From positions 124,001 to 188,000 of the forward strand of contig JAEYWP010000004.1 of the NCBI GenBank assembly GCA_023428905.1: a DNA stretch of 64,000 nt. Reading direction: 5' to 3'. Each line of letters begins with the position of its first letter. The stretch's first letter is position 1. The notes below the pieces were generated by a model that saw only the letters and a list, made by a program, of their open reading frames with translations, did no database searches and was not told where the DNA came from. Both the position numbers and the translations under genes were made by a program. Below are positions 7,433-16,823 of the stretch, piece by piece. The stretch is from Verrucomicrobiota bacterium (GTDB lineage: Bacteria > Verrucomicrobiota > Verrucomicrobiia > Opitutales > Opitutaceae).

Positions 7433-9624
7433 GCGCGCCCAATTTGGCCGCAGGCCCGGGGTTCATCCGACGGCTGCTGCCAGCGGGGCTGCTCTTTTTG
7501 GGCGCGCTCTGGCTGGGTTCTCCTTTTCTGTCCAAGGGCCTGGTGGGTGGAGGCGACGCTGTCTGGTATCGGCACCAGGTGGCGGACGCGGTGGAGCAGT
7601 TTCGCGCCGGGGTCTTTCCGGTTTTCACCGGGCAGACTCACGCCAGTTTCAACGGCGCGATCCATCCCCACCGCACTGCCCCCTACCTGCAGCATTTCGC
7701 CGGGCTATTGGACCTGGCAAGTGGCCGGCAACTCGACCCGCACACCCTCTTGGGTTTGAGTGCCTTCCTCAGCCTGATGGGTGGCGCGGCCGCGGCCTAT
7801 TTTGTCGCACAGTGGCTCGCGCCGAATCGGCCCTGGCGATCCGCCCTCCTGGCGTGGATTTATGTTTCGACTCCCGGCGTGGCAGCCCTCGTGTATGCGC
7901 AGGACCTCTACATGAGTATGATGGCGGTGCCGTGGATCCCCCTTGTTTTTGGGGCAGCGGTCAAATGTGTGCTTCCGGACGGGGGACGCCGTGCATCACT
8001 CGTACTGGGTGTCTCCTTTGGGGCGTTATGGTGGGCCCACTCGCCGATCGCGCTTTGGACCAGCCTGGCCTTGCTGGTGTTTTTCGCCGCGGCGGCGGTC
8101 CCAGTCGCCCGGCACGCCGAGGCGCGTCGAGGGCTTTTGCGAAGCCTGCTTGGCGCGGCCGCAGCGTTTGTGATGGTCGGGACGTATCCCATCGTCTCTG
8201 TCCTGACGCTGCGTTCGGCCGGCGAACGCGTCGTTCCGCGGATTTTTGACCGGGAGGCGTTGCTCGCCGAAATCTCCGGAGCTTTCCCCCACACCGTGTT
8301 GCCGCTCGCGCTGGACAAGCCGCTGCTGACCTTTATGCAGCCCGGCTTTGCGGTGGCGGCGCTTTGGATCGGTGCGGTGGTGCTTCTCTTACGCCAACGG
8401 GAGCGGTTTGCTGTGGGCGTATGGGCTCTGCTGGCTGTGGCAGGCGGCTATTTCCTTCTCATGGTTCCGACCTCGGGCCTAACCGAAACGATCTGGCGCT
8501 CGTTGCCGGAATTCTGGGTAAGCATGACCAACGTCTGGCCGATGCAGCGGCTGTGCATCGTGATTGCCGGGGCGGTGCTGGCGGCGGGTGCGTTCGCGCT
8601 GGGGAGGTTGGAGCGCGTGCCAGGCGTGCTCGTGAAGCTCGGCATGCCGCTGGGCATCGTGCTGCTCGGCTGGACACTTTACCAAGCGGATACCGTTCGC
8701 GCCCAGGGCCAGCGTCGCACCCAGCCGGAAGACGTCGTTGCGCGCCTGGCATTTGAGGAGAACGTCAACGTATCCGAGTACTGTTACCAACAGCTGCCGC
8801 GGAGGCCGGGATATTTCATCCATGGCGTGACCGATCCCGGTATGGAGGTGCGTATTTGGGCGGAGGACGGCTCCCGTCTGGTCACGAGCAACAAGGCTGC
8901 GGCTGAGGCCTCGGCGTCGGGCCCCTGGATGCCTCTCGAGTTTCGCCGAACGGCAAATCCGGGTCTGGTGGAACTCGGAACCCCGATGGAGTTACGGCCC
9001 GGGAAAAAGTACCTGCTGACCTTCCGCTTCGAACGCGAGACACTGCGTGGGGTGTTGCGTTTCAAGGGCTCTCGCCTCGAGCGCGTGTACGTGTTGCCAG
9101 CGGCCGGGGAGGAAAAGGCATTTGGGACGGGTCCGGGTCAGGAAAAGTCACTCGTGCTTTGGACCACGCAGCCTTCCGGATCGGAGAACGTGCAGCTCGA
9201 ATTTATCCCCGAGGGTGGCCAGACGGGGCTGCTTGGGCTGCGCTCGTTGGGTGAGGCCCGCCTTTCGTTGATCAATCCGGAATCCCTTCCGGCGACGGTC
9301 ACCGGCCTGGTCCCGCTCGCGCTCCACACGCGACTTGAGCACGCAGCCTTGGTGGAGACCATGCGCGTCTTTATCCCCGGATGGGCGGCCAGGGTGAACG
9401 GCAAGCTGGTCCCCGTGCAGCGCTCCACCGAAGGACTGGTGGCCGTGCCGGTGCCTGCGGGGGAGAACGACGTTGTCGTGACCTATCGAGGATCCCTCGC
9501 GCTGCGCGCGGTGTTCTGGATCAATCTGGTCGCGGGAGTGTTGGTTATGCTGTCCGTAGCGGGTTTCCTAGTCCGCTTCATGGTTCGGCGAGTGTGGACG
9601 CCGGCCGGCCAGTCGGCGTCTTAG
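7429..9624 (+). CDS. Large polytopic membrane protein, YfhO/GT-C-like with C-terminal periplasmic domain
   Basis: This 731-residue protein has an N-terminal helix, an acidic loop with GGGDAVWYRHQ, many helices up to about residue 420, a soluble beta-rich region (about 430-690), and one last helix. This is the layout of YfhO-like proteins and related GT-C enzymes involved in envelope glycan modification. It is coupled to the upstream gene by an ATGA overlap. A degraded paralogue lies at 44115-45450: LRPGKKYLLTF, VYVLPAAGEEKAFG and VAVPVPAGEN here match LEPGKHNVLAM, EYVLPRYGGAGAFG and IAVPVPSGES there. The activity is not known. The call is structural. Confidence 0.6.
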   Translation: MSAPNLAAGPGFIRRLLPAGLLFLGALWLGSPFLSKGLVGGGDAVWYRHQVADAVEQFRAGVFPVFTGQTHASFNGAIHPHRTAPYLQHFAGLLDLASGRQLDPHTLLGLSAFLSLMGGAAAAYFVAQWLAPNRPWRSALLAWIYVSTPGVAALVYAQDLYMSMMAVPWIPLVFGAAVKCVLPDGGRRASLVLGVSFGALWWAHSPIALWTSLALLVFFAAAAVPVARHAEARRGLLRSLLGAAAAFVMVGTYPIVSVLTLRSAGERVVPRIFDREALLAEISGAFPHTVLPLALDKPLLTFMQPGFAVAALWIGAVVLLLRQRERFAVGVWALLAVAGGYFLLMVPTSGLTETIWRSLPEFWVSMTNVWPMQRLCIVIAGAVLAAGAFALGRLERVPGVLVKLGMPLGIVLLGWTLYQADTVRAQGQRRTQPEDVVARLAFEENVNVSEYCYQQLPRRPGYFIHGVTDPGMEVRIWAEDGSRLVTSNKAAAEASASGPWMPLEFRRTANPGLVELGTPMELRPGKKYLLTFRFERETLRGVLRFKGSRLERVYVLPAAGEEKAFGTGPGQEKSLVLWTTQPSGSENVQLEFIPEGGQTGLLGLRSLGEARLSLINPESLPATVTGLVPLALHTRLEHAALVETMRVFIPGWAARVNGKLVPVQRSTEGLVAVPVPAGENDVVVTYRGSLALRAVFWINLVAGVLVMLSVAGFLVRFMVRRVWTPAGQSAS

Positions 9625-9717
9625 GAGCGCTCCCGTTTGTTGTGCTCCGTTCAACGGGCGGCAACGATGCACACCGCGGCGATCCCGTGTACTCTCATCT
9701 CCCCTACGCATCCGCTC

Positions 9718-11148
9718 TCAACCCAGAAGCATCGCCGCGAAAAACACGGCGAGCAGCAGCCCCAGGCATATCCAGCTGACGGCATCCCGGAGAGCGAAAA
9801 GCACGGGATCATCGTGCAGTTCCCGTCGGCTCGCCAGCAGCCAGATCCGCGCGCCCCAGAAGGAAACCACGGCGACGGCACCCCACAGAAGGCCCGGGGC
9901 GCGGTACAGCAGGGTGACGGCAGTACTACTCAAATAGACGGCGAGCACCAGGCTGGCGCAGCCCATGGCGATCAGGCCTTGGGTCAGGACAAACGAGGCA
10001 TCGCCCGACCCGTATCCGCGCCGTGCAATACGTGCAGCCGGATGTGGTGGAAGCTCGAGAATCTCCACATACCTCTTGCAGAGGGCGAGGCTCAGGAAAA
10101 TGAAGGCGGAGAACGCCGCGAGCCAAACGGAGATCGGGATTCCGGTCAGCGCGCCGCCGGCGAGTAGCCGGAGTGTGTAGAGCGCTGCGAGCACAAACAC
10201 ATCCAGCAGCGCCACCTTCTTGAAGACGGTCGAATAGAGCAGGGAGAGGACGAGGTAGGCGCTGCACGCCAAGCCGAACGCGACACCGCTCTGAAATGCG
10301 AGCGCAAGGCTCACGGTTGCCAGCGCTCCGCCAAGCGGCGGTGCCCACAGGACAGACAGGTCGCCGGAGGCGAAAGGACGCTTCCGTTTGCTCGCGTGCA
10401 GGCGGTCTGCGTCGAGGTCGAGCACATCATTGATGACGTAAACCGCGGACGAGAGCATGCAGAACACGCCGAAGGCGAGTGCGCCGGCGAGCAGAAGGGA
10501 GGGCTCGTTGAACCGGTGCGAAGTCAGCACCGGCACCAAGACGAGCAGGTTTTTCGTCCATTGATGGGGGCGTAGCGCTTTCCAAAGGGTCGCGATGAGT
10601 GGTGGTTTGTTCGGAGCGAGTTGGAGAACGTCCGAGCAAACAGCGCGAGCCTTTCGGACCAGCTCCGCGTCATCGCTGACGACGACCGCACGAGCGGCTT
10701 CGCTCCATGCCGGGAGATCGGCTGTGTCGTTTCCGACATAGATATACGCGCGTGAACCGAATCTCTCGCTCAGCGCAGCTGCCTTGGCTTCGCCTTTCAG
10801 GTTGGTTTGAGCGTCGGAGCCGATGACTTCGCTGAACAAACCCAGCGGCTCAACCAAACGTTCGGCGACTAACCGGTTGCTCGCGGTGCAGAGAACTTTT
10901 TGTGCGTTTGGGACGGAGCGAAGGAAGTCCAGGACTACCTCGTCCCAGACACATTGCGGAGGGGCGCGAAACGACAGCCCTGCCAATGCGGCCTTAAAGC
11001 GTGCGCGGGAACGAAAGGCCTCGGGAATCGCAAAAAGGAGGGCGAGTGGATTGCGGAGTGCTGCCCGGACGACCTGGTCATGGAGTGTGTCGCTGCGCGA
11101 CAGCGTGCCATCCAGATCCACCGCGATAGGTAGGTGGGAGGCGTTCAT
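9718..11148 (-). CDS. HAD-phosphatase/UbiA-prenyltransferase fusion, decaprenyl-phosphate phosphoribosyltransferase-like
   Basis: The protein has 476 residues from the ATG at 11148; a longer frame to 11349 adds an unlikely leader. Residues 1-185 are a HAD-type domain, with DLDGT at 11-15 and a later VGNDTADLP. From about residue 190 there is a UbiA-family membrane domain opening with LRPHQWTKNLL, followed by the first Asp-rich motif NDVLDLDADR, SKRKRPFASG, and LLYSTVFKKVALLDVFVL. These match the subgroup that includes decaprenyl-phosphate phosphoribosyltransferase, which makes polyprenyl-phosphoryl-5-phosphoribose. The fused HAD domain could remove the 5-phosphate. The product would be a lipid-linked pentose donor for GT-C enzymes. 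It stands alone and is convergent with the membrane protein gene before it. Confidence 0.8.
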   Translation of the reverse strand: MNASHLPIAVDLDGTLSRSDTLHDQVVRAALRNPLALLFAIPEAFRSRARFKAALAGLSFRAPPQCVWDEVVLDFLRSVPNAQKVLCTASNRLVAERLVEPLGLFSEVIGSDAQTNLKGEAKAAALSERFGSRAYIYVGNDTADLPAWSEAARAVVVSDDAELVRKARAVCSDVLQLAPNKPPLIATLWKALRPHQWTKNLLVLVPVLTSHRFNEPSLLLAGALAFGVFCMLSSAVYVINDVLDLDADRLHASKRKRPFASGDLSVLWAPPLGGALATVSLALAFQSGVAFGLACSAYLVLSLLYSTVFKKVALLDVFVLAALYTLRLLAGGALTGIPISVWLAAFSAFIFLSLALCKRYVEILELPPHPAARIARRGYGSGDASFVLTQGLIAMGCASLVLAVYLSSTAVTLLYRAPGLLWGAVAVVSFWGARIWLLASRRELHDDPVLFALRDAVSWICLGLLLAVFFAAMLLG

Positions 11149-11257
11149 CCACGGACGCGGTTGCGGCCCTGACTCGGCGGCGCCGAGAGCTTTTGGAGAG
11201 GACTGGTCAGACGCTGGCGCAAGGCGGCTGTGTACTCGCAGGGATGGAGGCCGGTCA

Positions 11258-12157
11258 ATGTTCCGTTTCCAGTCACAGGACTCTCCTTGCCATGCGCCGG
11301 TGCTTGGTGGAAAACGGACATCTCCTGTGCCACTGGTCACCGTCATCATGCCCGCCTACAATGCTGTCCTCACCATCGGGCGGGCGATTGAGAGTGTGCG
11401 CCGCCAGCGCCTGATGGATTGGGATCTTGTGGTGGTGGATGATGGCTCGACGGATGGCACGTCTGCGGTCGCGGAAAAGATTGCCGGCGTTGATCCTCGC
11501 GTGAAGGTCCTGCGGAACGGGACAAACATGGGTGCGGCCTCCTCGATGAATCGTGCCTGGCGGCACACTGACTCGCCGTATGTGGCGGTGGTGGATGCCG
11601 ACGATGCCGTGTTACCGGGACGACTGGAGGGGCCATTGGCGTTTTTCAGCGCCCATCCTGCTGTGTCGGTGGTCGGTGGTGCGGCGCATTTTGTCGACGC
11701 GAACCATCGCTTTCTGCGCACGGTCTCGCTGCCATCGGACCATGAGGAACTCGCCCGGCGGCGGTGGTATTTGTGCCCCTTCGTCCATCCATCCGTGACG
11801 ATCCGGCGCACGTTTCTGGAGCGGACAGGAGGCTACACCGACGGACTCCGGCTTGGGGAGGACTACGACCTCTGGATGCGCGGCTTTGTCCTCGCCGGCG
11901 TTCGATACGCCAATCTTCGTGACCCTCTGGTCACCTACACCGCCAAACCGGTTCAGCGTTGGTCAATGATCAGGGCGAGTGCACGCGTGCGGCGAATCGC
12001 GGGCGTCCGCGAAGGGCGCAGGCTGCGTGGATGGCTGGCGTCGGCACGCATCCTGGCTGAAGGGCTCGTCGAAAGCACCGGTGTTTTCGCGTGGCGAGAC
12101 CGGCGATTCCGGAGTGCGGCTTCCTCGTCGCCTCTGGGTGGAACCGCGGGAGGATGA
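11258..12157 (+). CDS. Glycosyltransferase family 2
   Basis: The protein has 299 residues. I chose the ATG at 11258 because GGAGG stands seven bases upstream; the same frame stays open far upstream but there covers the antisense of the HAD-UbiA gene. Residues 25-35 (LVTVIMPAYNA) begin a GT-A fold, with the nucleotide-binding DDGSTDGT, the metal-binding VVDADDAV and a later GEDYDLWMR carrying the probable catalytic acid. No membrane helix is present, so it probably acts at the cytoplasmic face using a nucleotide sugar. The stop overlaps the next start by ATGA (12154-12157), making it the first of three coupled glycosyltransferase genes. Confidence 0.9.
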   Translation: MFRFQSQDSPCHAPVLGGKRTSPVPLVTVIMPAYNAVLTIGRAIESVRRQRLMDWDLVVVDDGSTDGTSAVAEKIAGVDPRVKVLRNGTNMGAASSMNRAWRHTDSPYVAVVDADDAVLPGRLEGPLAFFSAHPAVSVVGGAAHFVDANHRFLRTVSLPSDHEELARRRWYLCPFVHPSVTIRRTFLERTGGYTDGLRLGEDYDLWMRGFVLAGVRYANLRDPLVTYTAKPVQRWSMIRASARVRRIAGVREGRRLRGWLASARILAEGLVESTGVFAWRDRRFRSAASSSPLGGTAGG

Positions 12158-13254
12158 GCGGGAGACGGCACATTGTTTTCGTGACCTCCAGCCTTGCAGG
12201 GGGTGGCGCCGAGCGGGTCCTCCTCACGATGGCTGAGTATTGGGCAGGCGTCGGACACGGGGTCACCATCGTCGTGCTCCGTCCACGCAGCCCTGGAGAG
12301 TATCACGTTCCTCGAGACGTTCAGCTTGAGCGCCTTGTGCTCATCGACGAAACCAATCCGGTGTCGGACTGGCGGCATTTGGGTCGGCTCATCCGCCTGC
12401 GAAAGAAGCTGCGCACGCTGGCTCCCGATCTCGTCATACCCTTTATCGACAAGCTGAATACGGCTGTGCTCATTGCATTGTGTGGCAGCGGTATTCCGGT
12501 GATCGCGACGGAGCACCTGGCGCCGTGGATGAATCCGCTCGGGGCAGTATGGGAAACATTGCGCCGCCTGAGTTATCCAACTGCGCGGGTGGTGGTTTCG
12601 CCCACCCCCGCGATCACCCGCTGGTTTGTGACGCATTGTCGCGGGAGGTTTGAAACGTTGCCGTATCCGGCGCATCTCTACTCCGCTTCGCGTGCGATCG
12701 GGGTCCGGGATCGGCGGATAATCGCGGTGGGCCGCTTGGCCCACCAAAAAGGATTCGACCTGCTGATTGCGGCGTTCTCGGATCTGGCTGAGGACCATCC
12801 CGACTGGTACGTGGAGATTGCAGGAGAGGGCCCGGCGCGTCCCTCCCTTGAACTCATGATTCGTGAGCGCGGACTATGTGGGCGAGTGCGTTTGCTGGGG
12901 CAAATCGCCGATCTCCGTGCCCTTTATAGCGGGGCGGAGATTTTTGTCCTGCCCTCGCGCCATGAGGCGTATCCGATGGTCTTGTGCGAGGCGCTTTCCG
13001 CGGGGTGCTGCGTCGTAGCCGCGGATTGCCCCACGGGCCCTCGAGAGATTCTGAGCGATCCATCGGCGGGCGTGTTGATCCCTGTCGACGACGTGCCGGC
13101 GCTCGCACAAGCACTGCGTCGGCTTATGACGCCGAGTCGTGAGCGGGAGCGGATGCGTGAGGCTGCCGTTTCCCTCGCAACGCGGCTTGGGCCGCAGAGC
13201 GTGATGCAGCAGTGGGACGTTGCCCTCGAAAGGTGGACTAGTCAGCGGCCATGA
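12154..13254 (+). CDS. Glycosyltransferase family 4
   Basis: The protein has 366 residues from the ATG at 12154, which overlaps the previous stop and is preceded by GGGAGG. It has a GT-B fold: the N-terminal domain starts HIVFVTSSLAGGGAERV, and the C-terminal domain contains VGRLAHQKGFDLLIAAF and the nucleotide-sugar-binding RHEAYPMVLCEAL, with the E-x7-E spacing of family 4. It ends in ATGA overlap with the next gene. It is probably a retaining enzyme acting on a lipid-linked intermediate. Donor and linkage are not predictable. Confidence 0.9.
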   Translation: MSGRRHIVFVTSSLAGGGAERVLLTMAEYWAGVGHGVTIVVLRPRSPGEYHVPRDVQLERLVLIDETNPVSDWRHLGRLIRLRKKLRTLAPDLVIPFIDKLNTAVLIALCGSGIPVIATEHLAPWMNPLGAVWETLRRLSYPTARVVVSPTPAITRWFVTHCRGRFETLPYPAHLYSASRAIGVRDRRIIAVGRLAHQKGFDLLIAAFSDLAEDHPDWYVEIAGEGPARPSLELMIRERGLCGRVRLLGQIADLRALYSGAEIFVLPSRHEAYPMVLCEALSAGCCVVAADCPTGPREILSDPSAGVLIPVDDVPALAQALRRLMTPSRERERMREAAVSLATRLGPQSVMQQWDVALERWTSQRP

Positions 13255-14417
13255 GAATCGCGATCATGATCGACAGCCTTGCGATCGGTGGTGCGCAAAA
13301 GCATGTGCGCCAGCTGGCGTGCGGATTGGCAGGCGAGGGGCACGTGGTTACTGTCCTTGTCCTCAACAACATTGTTGAGGCACTCTATCTGGAGCCGCTG
13401 AAGGCAGTGGGGGTCGAGGTGCGAGTCATCGGAAAGAGCGGGGTGCTGAGCGGATTCGGTCTGCTCACATCCTCATGGTTTCTCTGGCGGGGCGGTTTTG
13501 ATGCGGTGATCACCGTCCTTTTTGTCAGTACTCTGTTCGGCCGCTTCGCCGCACAGCTTGCAGGGGGCATTCCCATCCTGACCTGCCTCCAGGCACGAAA
13601 CATCAACTACCGCTGGTGGCAGAAGCTGCTTGTCCGAGCAACGGGCCCGCTGACCGCGCATACCGTCTCGAACAGTCGCTCAGCGTTGCTTTGGGCGGCG
13701 GAGAACGAAGGTGTGGAAATGCGGCACTCCAGCTACATTCCCAACGCGGTAGATCCGCCGAAGGCCGCCGGACAGCTTCCCTCGTGGACCGAACTGGGAT
13801 TGCCCCAGCTTGAAGGCAAACGCGTGATCGGCTCGTTGGGCCGCTTGGATCGACAGAAAGGGTATGACATCCTGATCGACGCACTTTCACGGATTCCCCC
13901 GGGGGAACGCTCAGATTTGAGCGTTGTGGTGTTTGGAGAGGGGACCGACAGGTGCTGTTTGGAAACCCTCAGAGACCGGTGCGGTTTGGAAGATGTCTTG
14001 TTCCTTCCAGGAGTTCACACTAACGTTGAATACATCCTGCCCAAACTCTGGTTGTACGTGCAACCCTCGCGTTTCGAAGGCACGCCCAACGCAGTCATGG
14101 AGGCCTTGGCCGCAGGACTGCCGGTGCATGCGAGTGCGGTGGACGGCTTGATCGAGTTGCCGAAATCCCAAAACCTCAGATTTGTGGAGCAAACGCCGGA
14201 GGCATGGGCATCCGCCTTGCAAGATATAGCTTCAAAGAAGCTTACGCGCGACCATGTCGTGACCTGCTTCCTTAGTCCTGGGCAGACTTCCGAGCGATAT
14301 CTTGATACTTTGTGGAAGGTGCTGAAAAGCGTTGAGAAATGGGCCTCCGGGTCCGATCCTCGAGAACTCTACGAACTCGCCCACGCCAAATCTAAATCGC
14401 GTCCATACTCGCATTAA
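13251..14417 (+). CDS. Glycosyltransferase family 4
   Basis: This 388-residue GT-B protein opens RIAIMIDSLAIGGAQKHVRQ. The C-terminal domain has GSLGRLDRQKGYDILIDAL and SRFEGTPNAVMEALAAGLPV, which hold the E-x7-E pair. It is coupled to the preceding GT4 by ATGA (13251-13254) and is the last of the three-gene set 11258-14417. A 76-base gap then separates it from the second exporter. The last 50 residues are less conserved and charged. It is likely to add one sugar of the repeat or linker. Confidence 0.9.
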   Translation: MRIAIMIDSLAIGGAQKHVRQLACGLAGEGHVVTVLVLNNIVEALYLEPLKAVGVEVRVIGKSGVLSGFGLLTSSWFLWRGGFDAVITVLFVSTLFGRFAAQLAGGIPILTCLQARNINYRWWQKLLVRATGPLTAHTVSNSRSALLWAAENEGVEMRHSSYIPNAVDPPKAAGQLPSWTELGLPQLEGKRVIGSLGRLDRQKGYDILIDALSRIPPGERSDLSVVVFGEGTDRCCLETLRDRCGLEDVLFLPGVHTNVEYILPKLWLYVQPSRFEGTPNAVMEALAAGLPVHASAVDGLIELPKSQNLRFVEQTPEAWASALQDIASKKLTRDHVVTCFLSPGQTSERYLDTLWKVLKSVEKWASGSDPRELYELAHAKSKSRPYSH

Positions 14418-14493
14418 CCCATTGTCTCGGTGGCTACGAAATCTCTCTATCGGCTGCTTGCGGCTGATCTTGTAACGAAAGTTTCATAGATCC

Positions 14494-15333
14494 ATGCAGT
14501 TATACCAGAAGGAGTCTACCGGCGCGTTGCTAAACCCGTACCTGACCGCACATAAGCTATGGCGGAATCGCGCACTTCTGCGGCAGTTTACCTGGCGCAC
14601 GATAGAAATGCGCCACAAGGGCAGCCTTCTGGGAATGGTCTGGGCCGTTCTCAGTCCGCTTCTTGTCCTCTCTATATATTCGTTCGTTTTTGTTACGGTA
14701 TTCGATGGGCGTTTTGGCTCAAATCCAGATGAGACGGCGTGGGACTACACCATCGCCATCTTTCTGGGGCTTGCTTTGATGCAACTCTTTCTTGAAACGC
14801 TGACGTCCTCATCCGGGGTTATCGTAGGTAACGCGAATTATGTAAAAAAGGTCGTATTCCCCTTGGAGATACTGCCTATCTCGGTGGTGGGCGCATCACT
14901 CTTCCATTGTTCAGTTTCGATAGGACTTGTACTGATTGCAGTTTTGACTTTCGGCGGAGGCCTTAGTTGGACTGTACTTTGGCTCCCGTTCATCATCGTG
15001 CCCATTCTCCTGATTGCATGTGGAGTGGCCTGGCTCCTGTCTGCCTTGGGTGTTTTTCTACGCGACCTGACTTTCGTGACCCAGTTCATGAGTTTATTGT
15101 TTATGTTCCTGAGTGCGGTTTTTTATCCTGCGTCCAGAATTCCTGAGGAGTTCGCGTTTTTGCATGCGAATCCGATGTTGGTTGCGCTGGAAGCTAGCAG
15201 GAATGCTGTGCTTTGGCACTCCCCCCCTTCGCTTGGCACCATGCTCTATTTGTATACCGTTGGGGGAACGGTCTGCATCGGGGGGTACTTTGTATTCACG
15301 AAGCTGAGATCTGCGTTCGCTGACGTTATCTAG
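14494..15333 (+). CDS. wzm: Polysaccharide ABC exporter permease (Wzm-like, copy 2)
   Basis: This 279-residue ABC-2 permease has an amphipathic IEMRHKGSLLGMVWAVLSPLL segment (about 30-52), then six hydrophobic segments, and the closing motif RSAFADVI. It is clearly paralogous to the minus-strand permease at 4585-5406 but more AT-rich in codon use. The ATPase gene follows after 20 bases. It is the first gene of a unit wzm-wzt-methyltransferase-kinase/coiled coil-GT2-GT2/GT4 running to 23525. It would translocate an undecaprenyl-linked glycan across the inner membrane. Confidence 0.93.
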   Translation: MQLYQKESTGALLNPYLTAHKLWRNRALLRQFTWRTIEMRHKGSLLGMVWAVLSPLLVLSIYSFVFVTVFDGRFGSNPDETAWDYTIAIFLGLALMQLFLETLTSSSGVIVGNANYVKKVVFPLEILPISVVGASLFHCSVSIGLVLIAVLTFGGGLSWTVLWLPFIIVPILLIACGVAWLLSALGVFLRDLTFVTQFMSLLFMFLSAVFYPASRIPEEFAFLHANPMLVALEASRNAVLWHSPPSLGTMLYLYTVGGTVCIGGYFVFTKLRSAFADVI

Positions 15334-15353
15334 ATTTATCCCGGGTAGACACC

Positions 15354-16823
15354 GTGCCAACTAGTGAAATGAAATCCCCGGCGGACGTCGTCATACGTGT
15401 GCGGAATGTGAGCAAGGCTTACCGCATCTGGGCGAGCCCGAGTGCACGGCTCAAGTCTATCACCCTGCATTGTATAAAATCCATGCTTCCGTTCCTGTGG
15501 GAAAAATGCACGGCCGCGCAAAAGGGGCTGTACCAGGATTTTTATGCACTTAAAAGAGCAGACTTGGAGGTGCGTCGAGGTCAGGCCGTCGGAATCGTTG
15601 GGCGTAATGGTTCAGGCAAGAGCACGCTGCTACAGATTATTTCGGGCACCCTCACACCGTCCAGTGGGGTCGTGGAGGTGTACGGCAAAGTTGCGGCGCT
15701 CCTGGAACTGGGTAGTGGCTTTAATCCGGAGTTCTCCGGTCGCGACAATGTGTACCTGAATGGTGCTGTTTTGGGTCTTACGCCCGAACAAGTTAGCGCG
15801 CGTTACGACGACATTGTGAAGTTTGCCGAGATTGGTGATTTTATCTCGCATCCGGTGAAGACGTACTCGAGTGGAATGGTCGTACGGCTTGCGTTTGCCG
15901 TGGCTGCTCACATTGACGCGGAGATCCTGATCATTGATGAGGCACTGTCTGTAGGGGATGCGCGATTTCAACTAAAGTGTGCACGTACAATCGACCGATT
16001 GCTGGCGAAAGGAACTACTCTGCTGTTTGTTTCCCACGATACTTCGTCGATTAAAAGACTCTGTAATCAAGCGGTTCTGCTGGAGGGAGGAGCAATGCTT
16101 TACGAGGGAAAGCCAAATGACGTGATCAATCTGTATTCCAAACTTGTTTCGGACGGTGGATCCGTTGGCGCCATTCAGTCGGACTTGGAAACGCTGCGCA
16201 AATCAACTGTTACCTCTGCCGCGGACGATGGGGGCGAGCCGGAGGGCGAACCCGACGAGGTACGACTCCCAATTTCGTCAGACACCGAGCAATGGAGTGT
16301 AACAAAAGCCAGGCTTCTTCGTGAGGACGAGCGGCGAAACGAACCTGTTTCGAGCAAGGAGTTTGCCTATGGTGGGGAACTGGGCTGCATTCATCGTATC
16401 GTCCTGGAGGATTCTGGCGGACAGGCACGCACCTCGTTTAATACGGGCGAGGTTGTGAACGTGAGGCTGTTGGTGGAGGCGCGGGAGAGCTTCCAGGATC
16501 CGATATTTGCGATGACTATAAAGAGTGCATCGGGGGTTGAGGTATATGGGACCAACAGCCTGTTTGGCAATCAGCCGGCCAAACCTCTTTTGGCGGGCGA
16601 GTGGCGGGAGATTATCTTTCGCCTTCATTTGGATCTGGGATCGGGACACTACTTTATGTCATTTGGATTTACGCAATTTCAGGGAGAAACGCTGCAGGTC
16701 ATTCATCGGCGCTATGACGCTGTTGAAGTTAAGGTTCACCCGGTGGATCGGACCTTCGGTGTCGCTAATCTGCGTGCGCGGATCTCCGAGAGAGCCGTTG
16801 TCATTGAACCGAGCAAATCATGA
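15354..16823 (+). CDS. wzt: Polysaccharide ABC exporter ATPase with C-terminal carbohydrate-binding domain (Wzt-like, copy 2)
   Basis: The protein has 489 residues from a GTG at 15354; an ATG five codons later (15369) is an alternative start. Walker A is GRNGSGKST (83-91), the signature is TYSSGMVVRL, and Walker B is ILIIDEAL. An acidic linker (about 275-310) leads to a beta-rich C-terminal domain (about 335-475), the Wzt glycan-end recognition module. That domain matters here because the next genes encode a methyltransferase and a kinase, the two activities that cap glycans recognised by such domains in E. coli O9a. The stop overlaps the methyltransferase start (ATGA, 16820-16823). Confidence 0.93.
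   Translation: MPTSEMKSPADVVIRVRNVSKAYRIWASPSARLKSITLHCIKSMLPFLWEKCTAAQKGLYQDFYALKRADLEVRRGQAVGIVGRNGSGKSTLLQIISGTLTPSSGVVEVYGKVAALLELGSGFNPEFSGRDNVYLNGAVLGLTPEQVSARYDDIVKFAEIGDFISHPVKTYSSGMVVRLAFAVAAHIDAEILIIDEALSVGDARFQLKCARTIDRLLAKGTTLLFVSHDTSSIKRLCNQAVLLEGGAMLYEGKPNDVINLYSKLVSDGGSVGAIQSDLETLRKSTVTSAADDGGEPEGEPDEVRLPISSDTEQWSVTKARLLREDERRNEPVSSKEFAYGGELGCIHRIVLEDSGGQARTSFNTGEVVNVRLLVEARESFQDPIFAMTIKSASGVEVYGTNSLFGNQPAKPLLAGEWREIIFRLHLDLGSGHYFMSFGFTQFQGETLQVIHRRYDAVEVKVHPVDRTFGVANLRARISERAVVIEPSKS

Noticed and set aside
10823..11257. Upstream extension of the GT2 frame (145 codons)
   Set aside because: It lies opposite the HAD-UbiA gene and has no similarity to glycosyltransferases; the ATG at 11258 has GGAGG at the right distance.
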